A program made the position numbers and the translations under genes. Below are positions 9,053-16,894 of a stretch of DNA of 35,792 bases, one piece after another. The stretch is from Nanobdellota archaeon (GTDB taxonomy: Archaea; Nanobdellota; Nanobdellia; Parvarchaeales; Parvarchaeaceae), in the NCBI GenBank assembly GCA_021811735.1, contig JAJZNK010000007.1, positions 1-35,792 of the forward strand, written 5' to 3'. Numbering within the stretch: position 1 is the first letter of the stretch; each line of letters begins with the position of its first letter. The notes under the pieces were generated by a model. That model saw only the letters and a list, made by a program, of their open reading frames with translations, was not told the origin of the DNA and made no database searches.

Positions 9053-10270
9053 ATGCAAGTCAACAGGCACAATAAAGAGAAATCCGCAATTTCCTCAATG
9101 ACCAAGTCAGGTCAATCAGCGCTAGAGTACATGATGACGTATGGTTGGGCAATCCTGATCATAGTCATCGTAGCAGTAATCCTCTACAGCATGGGCATAT
9201 TCAATCCAGCATCAAGCATCTCATCCACGATAACAGGATTCTCAGCAACTCCCGTAAGCAATGCAATCTGCACTGCAAACGGAGTACTAAGGCTGGCAGT
9301 AGGAGATACCGTAGGACATAGGATATTGATAAAGAACATTTCCGCAACGTCAAACGGAAAGACGGAAGTGTTCACCCCAACTTCAACAGTCGATCCAAAT
9401 CCAATCATAACCTCTGGAAACACATACATATTCTCAATCCCGAACGTATGTCCCGCCGCAGGCACACGATTTTCCGCTAATGTAAACATAAATTACACCG
9501 AGCCGACTACTTCATTTTCCACTTCGCAATATACATCAACAGGAACAGTAACCGGTACTGTTTCTGCCACAGTTTTACCCTCTCAAGCAGCAGTGTTCGT
9601 CCAAAGTAATAGTACTGCTTCATATCTCTCAGCAAGCGTCCCAAACTCATTTTCTAATGGAGTCACGGTTTCTTTTTGGATAGATCCGATTAATAACGGT
9701 CGGTGGGGTGTTTATGGGAATTATTGGGAAGATGCTGTAAGTTATGGGTCTTGTGGTGGACCATTTTACTTTTTTATTGAAGCGGGTGCAAATCCACCAG
9801 TGGAGTCTTGGTCTGTAACTAATTCAACAGGATACAATTTCAGAGAATTTCCAGGTGTTCATTTGCATCCAAATGAATTCCAACAGTTAGTTGGTACATG
9901 GAATGGAAATCATTTGGCAGTATATCTTAATGGCAATTTAATCGGGACAAACGTATCTACAACCGGCCCAATAGTGCCCTCAATAAACCAGCTTTATATG
10001 AGTGGTACATCTTCCCTTTCTAGCCCAGCGTGTAATGCGCTTTCTAATAATTTAGCAGACGTACAAATTTATAATGCCTCTCTCACAACAACTCAGATAA
10101 AAGCACTTTACTCAGAGGGGATATCTGGCGGTCCTGTAATTTCTAATAAAGATTTGATAGGGTGGTGGCCTATGAATGCTACTGTGAATAATCAAGCGAG
10201 AGACTATAGCGGAAATAGTTATAATGCACAACTAACAAACGTTCAGATAACTAGTAACTATCCTAGTTGA
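9053..10270 (+). CDS. Prepilin-like surface protein with C-terminal LamG-like domain, copy B
   Basis: Same class III signal peptide and about 150-aa constant head as copy A; different body 'NGVTVSFWIDPINNGRWGVYGNYW...FQQLVGTWNGNHLAVYLNGNLIGTN...DLIGWWPMNATVNNQARDYSGNSYN'. Confidence 0.82.
   Translation: MQVNRHNKEKSAISSMTKSGQSALEYMMTYGWAILIIVIVAVILYSMGIFNPASSISSTITGFSATPVSNAICTANGVLRLAVGDTVGHRILIKNISATSNGKTEVFTPTSTVDPNPIITSGNTYIFSIPNVCPAAGTRFSANVNINYTEPTTSFSTSQYTSTGTVTGTVSATVLPSQAAVFVQSNSTASYLSASVPNSFSNGVTVSFWIDPINNGRWGVYGNYWEDAVSYGSCGGPFYFFIEAGANPPVESWSVTNSTGYNFREFPGVHLHPNEFQQLVGTWNGNHLAVYLNGNLIGTNVSTTGPIVPSINQLYMSGTSSLSSPACNALSNNLADVQIYNASLTTTQIKALYSEGISGGPVISNKDLIGWWPMNATVNNQARDYSGNSYNAQLTNVQITSNYPS
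9098..9552 (+). repeat. Constant-head repeat, copy B (partner 1175-1629)
   Basis: See copy A; a shorter part (accaagtcaggtcaatcagcgctagagtacatgatgac and atcatagtcatcgtagcagtaatcctctacag) is also in copy C near 35610-35700. Confidence 0.85.
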
Positions 10271-10283
10271 ACTTTACAATAAC

Positions 10284-10874
10284 TTAATATTTTTCCAATA
10301 ATTTATGTAGTTTTTCTAGGGTTTCTTCTCTTTCTGGCTTTGGTATGTTTAGTAATTTTTTAGCTATATCATATGCAAAGAAAGGAGGTTCTATAACTAT
10401 TGGAGCCTCGTCGGTTCCTCGTTCGCTGTATGCTTGTTCAGATGGAACTATCGCTACGAGTTGTTTGCCCTTATTCTTTTCATAAGCCCAGTCTTTAGCC
10501 AACCTAGATGAATGGTCTTTGCTACTTATAGCCACGATAAGTGAGTTTCTTTTAAGTGCCCATTTCAGTATTTGATCGACGTTCTCTTGTGTATTTTTAG
10601 ATTCGCGCTCAAGCAATACATCATCCACAATTTTGAACATGTCCGGAGCAGTCCTTTTTGCTAGTTCATATACAGAGTCAGCTTCTACTTTTCCATCTAC
10701 AATGGTGCCGCCAGATATTACAAGGTAAACTTCTGCACCTACTTCCTTTGCAAATTTTGCGAATCTGTAAGCAGTGTTTATCCGATCTATTGTCACCTCC
10801 TCCCAAGAACGCTCTCCTACAAGCGGGTCTTGTGTATATCCGTGTAAACATAATAGAATACTTTTTAGTGCCAT
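10284..10874 (-). CDS. DUF218 / YdcF-like protein
   Basis: 'VYLVISGGTIVDGKVEADSVYELAKR', 'VLLERESKNTQENV' (DUF218-like), 'AISSKDHSSRLAKDWAYEK'. Starts directly after the upstream small ORF, so likely cotranscribed. Confidence 0.65.
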   Translation of the reverse strand: MALKSILLCLHGYTQDPLVGERSWEEVTIDRINTAYRFAKFAKEVGAEVYLVISGGTIVDGKVEADSVYELAKRTAPDMFKIVDDVLLERESKNTQENVDQILKWALKRNSLIVAISSKDHSSRLAKDWAYEKNKGKQLVAIVPSEQAYSERGTDEAPIVIEPPFFAYDIAKKLLNIPKPEREETLEKLHKLLEKY

Positions 10875-10875
10875 G

Positions 10876-11055
10876 TTATACCTTTTCTTTTCGAATCCTA
10901 GGAATCATCGAAATTACAAATAAAGATGCTCCAATTGCAACTGCTATTTCCCCTGCATCTAATGGTAACCCTGCATATTTGTATAAAAGTGCCGCAAGTA
11001 TCATAATAAGCATGCCTGACGCAAATATTGGATACCTATATCGATCTTTTATCAT
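10876..11055 (-). CDS. Small (59 aa) two-helix membrane protein, candidate additional membrane subunit of the succinate dehydrogenase
   Basis: MIKDRYRYPIFASGMLIMILAALLYKYAGLPLDAGEIAVAIGASLFVISMIPRIRKEKV; its ATG overlaps the SdhC TGA (ATGA, 11052-11055), arguing against the longer 92-aa ORF in the track. Confidence 0.6.
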   Translation of the reverse strand: MIKDRYRYPIFASGMLIMILAALLYKYAGLPLDAGEIAVAIGASLFVISMIPRIRKEKV

Positions 11056-11762
11056 AGTAACCTCAAAATTGTGAAATCTACAGGGAAACCTGCAACAAGA
11101 GCCCTTAAGTATAAATCTACCAGCACTATAACGACTAGACTTATAAATGCCCATTCTTCATGGTGTCGGTTTAGCATTGATTGGGCATTGAAAAAACCTT
11201 TTCTTGCAGTTGGATTTAAACCGCAATCATAGCATTTTACGTTTCCACCAGCAAATACATGTCTAAATGCATGACATGAGAAGACCCAAAGAGTAAGAAG
11301 AACCGCATTCAAGAGTATAAGCAGACTTGCGAACCTGAGTAAGAATCCTCCAAAATAAGTCACGGAAACATAAAAATCATAATAAAAAAACGGAAGTAAC
11401 GCTATCCCTGCGTAAAGCAAGTATCTATGAAGATTGTTGAATGCGAAAAGCGATGTTTCTCCCGAATAGCCTCTGTTCTTATCATCTGCTCTTTCATCCG
11501 CTGCACAACTTTGTGGGTGGTTGAATATATGTCTGTAGTAATCCTTTCTGTAAGCATAGCATGTCAATCTGAAAAGTCCGGCAATTGGCACAACTAGGAT
11601 TGTTGGAGAATAAAAAGGATCTATTAAACCTTTGTACTCTTTCACCGGAAAAATAAATAGCGCGGCTATGGAAAATACCAATATTGCAATAAATGACCAT
11701 AAACGCCAGTTAGGTTCAAACAGCTCCGGTATCGTTCTCTTGATGTTCTGGAAAGCGTTCAT
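11052..11762 (-). CDS. sdhC: Succinate dehydrogenase membrane (cytochrome b-like) subunit, resembling actinobacterial type-F SdhC
   Basis: About five hydrophobic helices; 'RLTCYAYRKDYYRHIFNHPQSCA', 'FSCHAFRHVFAGGNVKCYDCG', 'LNRHHEEWAFISL'; directly downstream of sdhB. Confidence 0.75.
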   Translation of the reverse strand: MNAFQNIKRTIPELFEPNWRLWSFIAILVFSIAALFIFPVKEYKGLIDPFYSPTILVVPIAGLFRLTCYAYRKDYYRHIFNHPQSCAADERADDKNRGYSGETSLFAFNNLHRYLLYAGIALLPFFYYDFYVSVTYFGGFLLRFASLLILLNAVLLTLWVFSCHAFRHVFAGGNVKCYDCGLNPTARKGFFNAQSMLNRHHEEWAFISLVVIVLVDLYLRALVAGFPVDFTILRLL

Positions 11763-11766
11763 ATTT

Positions 11767-12513
11767 TCACTTCTCGTTTTTTCCCCTTAATTTTTTAATG
11801 AGCATCGTCAATGGGTCGTAGTAACTATCAACAATGTTCTCTTTCTCTGGGATTATTGCATTATCTGTTATTGCTATGTGTTCTGGACATACTGATTGGC
11901 AACATTTTGTTATATTACAATAGCCGGCTCCCCCCTCTTCGTGCAGGAATTTCGATCGGTTTATTCCATCCAATGGATGCATATCGAGTGACGCGGCTTT
12001 TACCATAAACCGTGGGCCGATGTAATTCTTATCATGTTCCCTTATGACATGACATACATCTTGGCACAGGAAACATTCTATACAGTTTCTAAATTCTTGT
12101 GACCGCGTTACATCTAGCTCAGCGATACTCCAAGGCTCCTTTAGTCTTGGTTTTGGCGTAAATTCAGGTATTCTCCTAGCTATTTCCCAGTTTCTGGAAA
12201 CATCAGTAACTAAATCTTTCACAACTGGGAAGGCTTTCATAGGGCTTACGTTTATTTTTTCCCCGAGGGAATCTATCCTGGTTTTGCACATTAACTTAGG
12301 CACGCCATTTATCTCCGCCGAGCATGAGCCGCACCTAGCAGCTTTACAGTTCCATCTCACGGCTAGTGAAGGATCCAAATTGTTTTCAATATAATGAATG
12401 GCATCCAGCACAACCATCCCTTCTTGCACAGGCACAGCGAAATCCTGGAAATGCCCCTCTTTCTCGTTTTCCGGGTCAAATCTGTAAACGCTTAAGTTTA
12501 TTTCCTTAATCAT
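11767..12513 (-). CDS. sdhB: Succinate dehydrogenase/fumarate reductase iron-sulfur subunit
   Basis: 'RWNCKAARCGSCSAEINGVPKLMC' [2Fe-2S], 'CIECFLCQDVC' and 'CNITKCCQSVCPEHI' clusters; SD ggaggag upstream. Confidence 0.93.
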   Translation of the reverse strand: MIKEINLSVYRFDPENEKEGHFQDFAVPVQEGMVVLDAIHYIENNLDPSLAVRWNCKAARCGSCSAEINGVPKLMCKTRIDSLGEKINVSPMKAFPVVKDLVTDVSRNWEIARRIPEFTPKPRLKEPWSIAELDVTRSQEFRNCIECFLCQDVCHVIREHDKNYIGPRFMVKAASLDMHPLDGINRSKFLHEEGGAGYCNITKCCQSVCPEHIAITDNAIIPEKENIVDSYYDPLTMLIKKLRGKNEK

Positions 12514-14233
12514 ATTTCTCCTCCGGCAGAATTTCTTTTAGATGAGGAGGCATTTCCGGCGGGGAAAAGGTGTAACTTTCTAGCTTTTCGCCGTTCTTTT
12601 TGAAGACTATGTTCTTTAGCAAATTTTTATCTTTTTTAGGGAAATCGGTTCTAAAATGTGCCCCTCTACTCTCTTTCCGAAGAATGGCACCTTTGACAAG
12701 AAGTTCCGAGACGGTGAACATGTTATATAATTCAAGACATTGCAATAGTCCAGGGTTGTACTTTAAACTGCCATCCACACCGATTTTCCCATATTCTTTT
12801 TTTATTTCCTCTATTACAGACAACGTTTTCTTGAGGCCGCTTTCTTCTCTTGCGATGCCGACATTTTCTGACATGCTTTTTCTGAGTTTTTCTGTCAATG
12901 AGTATGGATTTATACCTTCTTTATTAAGGAAATTTTTTATTCTCTCTTTTTCATTTACTATAACTTCCTCAGAAATGTTTTCCTCCTTTGCCTGTTTTAC
13001 GTAAACCGACGCGCTCTCCCCGACATATTTACCAAACACCAGTAGGTCTGCCAAAGAGTTACCGCCGAGTCTGTTGGCGCCATGCACACCAGATGCGGCT
13101 TCGCCTACTGCAAATAGGCCTTCAATATTCGTTGAATTGGTATCGGAGTCAACTTTTATTCCGCCCATATAATAATGCGTTGTAGGGGCCACTTCCATCT
13201 TTTCCTTTGTTATGTCTATTCCGGCAAACTCTTTGAACTGCATGTACATCCCTGGAAGTTTTTTCATTATGAAATCTTTCCCTTTATAAGATATATCTAA
13301 ATATACTCCTCCATGTTCGGTGCCCCTACCTTCTTGTATCTCTTTGTATATTGATCTTGCTACAACATCTCTGGCATCAAGTTCTTTTTTAGTTGGAGAG
13401 TAATTCAGCATAAATCTTTCTCCTTTCGAGTTATACAGTAAACCACCTTCGCCTCTTACACCTTCTGTAACAAGAAGTCCTCTTACTCCTTGCGGCCATA
13501 CCATTCCAGTCGGATGAAATTGCATCATTTCCATGTCCATCATTTCTGCGCCGGCGTCGAATGCTAGGGCAATTCCATCTCCAGTGCTCTCCCAAGAATT
13601 TGATGTTACTTCATATATCCTTCCGCATCCCCCTCCGGCGATTATTGTGGCTTTTGAATTTATCGCAATGAAATCCCCGCTCTTCATATCGAGTGCAATT
13701 GCCCCTATTACCTTGTTATCCCTTTTTACGAGCTTAGTTACAAAGATTTCATCCATTACAGTTACATTTTTACTATGCAGTATCTTGTCTTCGAGTGTCC
13801 TCAATAATTCTAGCCCTGTCTTATCACCTACATGGCATAGTCTCCGATAAGTATGCGCACCGAATGCCCTTTGCATTATCTTTTTTTCAGGAGTCCTATC
13901 GAAAAGTGCGCCCATTTTTTCTAATTCATAAACTCTGTCAGGAGCTTCTTTCGTCAGTTTTTCTACGAGACGCCAATCTGACAGATATACTCCTTCAACC
14001 ATAGTGTCCTTGAAGTGAACTTTCCAGTTATCATCAGGATCAACGTCGCCCAAAGAGGCAGCTATTCCTCCTTCCGCCATGACAGTATGGGCTTTCCCAA
14101 GCAAAGACTTTGAAACTATCGTTACATTTATGCCGGTTTTTATGGCTTCCACCGCAGCTCTCAATCCTGAGCCACCGGCACCGATTATCAATAAATCTGT
14201 CTTTATTACTTTGTGCTCTTCTCTTTGCTGCAT
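12506..14233 (-). CDS. sdhA: Succinate dehydrogenase/fumarate reductase flavoprotein subunit
   Basis: 'LLIIGAGGSGLRAAVEA', 'KAHTVMAEGGIAASLG' (flavinylation-type His), 'HPTGMVWPQGVRGLLVTEGVRGEGG', 'GVHGANRLGGNSLADLLVFG'. Confidence 0.95.
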   Translation of the reverse strand: MQQREEHKVIKTDLLIIGAGGSGLRAAVEAIKTGINVTIVSKSLLGKAHTVMAEGGIAASLGDVDPDDNWKVHFKDTMVEGVYLSDWRLVEKLTKEAPDRVYELEKMGALFDRTPEKKIMQRAFGAHTYRRLCHVGDKTGLELLRTLEDKILHSKNVTVMDEIFVTKLVKRDNKVIGAIALDMKSGDFIAINSKATIIAGGGCGRIYEVTSNSWESTGDGIALAFDAGAEMMDMEMMQFHPTGMVWPQGVRGLLVTEGVRGEGGLLYNSKGERFMLNYSPTKKELDARDVVARSIYKEIQEGRGTEHGGVYLDISYKGKDFIMKKLPGMYMQFKEFAGIDITKEKMEVAPTTHYYMGGIKVDSDTNSTNIEGLFAVGEAASGVHGANRLGGNSLADLLVFGKYVGESASVYVKQAKEENISEEVIVNEKERIKNFLNKEGINPYSLTEKLRKSMSENVGIAREESGLKKTLSVIEEIKKEYGKIGVDGSLKYNPGLLQCLELYNMFTVSELLVKGAILRKESRGAHFRTDFPKKDKNLLKNIVFKKNGEKLESYTFSPPEMPPHLKEILPEEKYD

Positions 14234-14270
14234 GAATAAATTTAAGTAAGCATAATTTAAATTAGTATGT

Positions 14271-16001
14271 ATGAGATTTGAGGAGTTCTGTAATTATCTG
14301 GTAGAATTAGAGAAAACACCAAAAAGACTTGAAATGATCAACATATTATCTGAGGTCTTTTCAAAGACGAACAAAGAGGAAATAAATAGCACGGTAAATT
14401 TTGTTCAGGAGCAGCTTCTTCCTCCGTTTTACAATGTTCAGCTGGGAATAGCAGATAAGATGGCAGCAAAGGCAGTTGCATTGGCCTATGATAAAGCACC
14501 TAATAAGATATTGGAGGAATATAAAAAAATCGGAGACATGGGAGAGGTTGCCGAAAAGGAGTGTACAATTAAACAAGGGGCGAACACATCAGTTAAAAAA
14601 ATATATGACAGTTTATTTGAAATAGCAAAAATCTCTGGAGAAGGAAGCGTAGAGCAAAAGATAAGGGGGCTGTCCGATATCCTTAAGGAGTGTTCATCTC
14701 TAGGGGCCAGGTTTATAATGCGTTTTGTTATGGGCAAGCTTAGGTTGGGCGTTGGAGAGGCTACAATAATGGAGGCGCTTTCAAAGGCCAAAACAGGAAG
14801 CAGGGCGTTTAAGGCAGATATAGAGAGGGCATTCAACCTGTGTTCCGACTTGGGTTACGTTTCTGACGTGCTTTACTCACATGGCAAGGAAGGCATAGAA
14901 CGGTTTAAGATCACCGCTATGAAACCGATAAGACCTGCCCTCGCAGAAAGAGTTGGATCAACTGAGGAAATAATCAAGAAGTTAGGAGAATGCGCCATAG
15001 ATCAGAAACTTGATGGGTTCAGAGCACAGGTACATAAAAAAGGGAATGAAGTAAAGGTGTTCTCACGGAACCTCGAGGATATAACCCATTTCATGCCGGA
15101 GATAGTGAAAGAGATACAAAAAATGGACTTTGAAAGCATTATACTGGATGGGGAAGCGCTAACATACGATGAGAACACAGGTACGCTTTATCCTTTTCAG
15201 ATAACCATACAACGAAAAAGAAAGCACAACATAGAGGAGGTTTCACAGGATTTACCGCTAAGGCTGTTTGTATTCGATATAATGCTTCTTGATGGTAAAA
15301 GTCTTATAAACGAGCCGTATGTGAGCCGGAGATCAGAAATAGATAGGGTTTTCTCCAATACAAAGACTATCACAAAAACCAACATGATAATAACAGATAA
15401 GGCAGATGAAATAGACAAGTTCTTCGACTCTGCGCTAGAATCCGGTCTGGAAGGCATAGTTGCAAAAAGGCTGGAATCTCCTTATTCTGCCGGCGCCAGG
15501 AATTTCAACTGGATAAAGATGAAAAGATCCTACAACTCGCAATTAACCGATACAATTGATTTAGTTATATTGGGTTATTTTAAAGGAAGAGGACACAGGG
15601 CTGATTTCGGCATCGGTGCCGTGCTCGCTGGTGTCTACGATACAAAAGAGGATAAATTCAAGAGTATAACTAAAGTTGGTTCCGGATTTTCCGAAGAGCA
15701 GTTCAAGGAACTTTATAAGATTCTTAATGATATTAAGGTTGATTCTAAACCCGCAAGGGTCGACACTATACTTCAACCGGATGTATGGGTCATCCCTAAA
15801 TATGTAATAACTGTGAAGGCCGATGAGATAACGAGAAGCCCGACGCATACAGCTGGCATGAAAGAAGGTATAGGTTACGCATTGCGTTTTCCTCGGGCAG
15901 TTACATTTATAAGAACGGATAAAAAAGCCGAGGACTCTAACAGCGTTAAGGACATATTAGAGATGTATGAGCAACAAAAAAACACAAAAGTTAAAAGCTG
16001 A
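14271..16001 (+). CDS. lig: ATP-dependent DNA ligase
   Basis: Motif I 'DQKLDGFRAQVHKKG', 'ILDGEALTYDENTGTLYPFQ', 'GLEGIVAKRLESPYSAGARNFNWIKMK', 'DLVILGYFKGRGHR'. Confidence 0.95.
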   Translation: MRFEEFCNYLVELEKTPKRLEMINILSEVFSKTNKEEINSTVNFVQEQLLPPFYNVQLGIADKMAAKAVALAYDKAPNKILEEYKKIGDMGEVAEKECTIKQGANTSVKKIYDSLFEIAKISGEGSVEQKIRGLSDILKECSSLGARFIMRFVMGKLRLGVGEATIMEALSKAKTGSRAFKADIERAFNLCSDLGYVSDVLYSHGKEGIERFKITAMKPIRPALAERVGSTEEIIKKLGECAIDQKLDGFRAQVHKKGNEVKVFSRNLEDITHFMPEIVKEIQKMDFESIILDGEALTYDENTGTLYPFQITIQRKRKHNIEEVSQDLPLRLFVFDIMLLDGKSLINEPYVSRRSEIDRVFSNTKTITKTNMIITDKADEIDKFFDSALESGLEGIVAKRLESPYSAGARNFNWIKMKRSYNSQLTDTIDLVILGYFKGRGHRADFGIGAVLAGVYDTKEDKFKSITKVGSGFSEEQFKELYKILNDIKVDSKPARVDTILQPDVWVIPKYVITVKADEITRSPTHTAGMKEGIGYALRFPRAVTFIRTDKKAEDSNSVKDILEMYEQQKNTKVKS

Positions 16002-16018
16002 CATGGTAATAATCTTTT

Positions 16019-16876
16019 ATGCTATTGAATGAAGGTAAGGACTCGTTTCTTGAGGAGGAAGTGAGCTTTGAAAACGCCAAGTATGCAGTTATACCGGTGC
16101 CCTTAGACGTGACAACGTCATATCTTAAGGGTACAAAGTTCGGGCCAAGATCCATTATAGAGGCGTCCAGGTCGCTGGAAAATTACGATTCGGAAGTCGA
16201 TTACGAACTTAAAAACAAGATATTCACCCTGAATGAACTTAATCTAAACGGGGACATAAGAAATGCAATGGAAATTATCAGGCTCAGTATCTCAGATATA
16301 CTGTCTGCGGGTAAAATACCGATAATGCTAGGAGGAGAGCATACCGCGACATATGCAGCCTCGTTATCGTTCGACGATAATGTGGAGTTCGTGATATTTG
16401 ATGCACATGCAGACTTTAAACATGATTTTCTGGGTTTAGAGATAAACCATGCCAGTAATTCAAGATTGGTTAATCTAAGAAACAAGGTTCATTTGATAGG
16501 GATAAGGAGTTTTAACTTGGAAGAAAAAGAAGATATCAAGAAAAAGAGCATATTAGCTATTCGAAGGGAAGACACGGAAAAGCCGGAAATCGGTGAAAAA
16601 CTTCTAAATTCATTGAAGGGAAAGAAGGTTTACATAAGCGTTGACATGGATGTTTTTGATCCAGGTATAGCGCCGGGCGTCGGAACTCCTCAGCCAAACG
16701 GGATATCCTACAGAGATTTCTTGAATTTCGCCAGGAAGATAATTTCAGGTTCTGATTTGGTGGGCATGGACGTGATGGAAACAAGGCCGTTAGGCGACAA
16801 CAACATAACGGAAATACTGGCCTCAAAGATAATAATCGATGTAATTTCTCTAAATGAATCAAAAACAGATAGATGA
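16019..16876 (+). CDS. speB: Agmatinase / ureohydrolase family protein
   Basis: 'MLGGEHTATYAASLSF', 'FDAHADFKHDFLG', 'SVDMDVFDPGIAPGVGTPQPNG'. Confidence 0.85.
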   Translation: MLLNEGKDSFLEEEVSFENAKYAVIPVPLDVTTSYLKGTKFGPRSIIEASRSLENYDSEVDYELKNKIFTLNELNLNGDIRNAMEIIRLSISDILSAGKIPIMLGGEHTATYAASLSFDDNVEFVIFDAHADFKHDFLGLEINHASNSRLVNLRNKVHLIGIRSFNLEEKEDIKKKSILAIRREDTEKPEIGEKLLNSLKGKKVYISVDMDVFDPGIAPGVGTPQPNGISYRDFLNFARKIISGSDLVGMDVMETRPLGDNNITEILASKIIIDVISLNESKTDR

Positions 16877-16894
16877 TCGCACAGTATCCTATCG

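Noticed and set aside
1175-9552. 455-nt duplicated head as an IS element or transposon end
   Set aside because: The repeat is in-frame coding sequence under strong synonymous-only divergence and has no terminal inverted repeats or target duplications that I can see.
10658-11074. 138-aa plus-strand ORF
   Set aside because: Overlaps the better-supported minus-strand DUF218 and small membrane ORFs.
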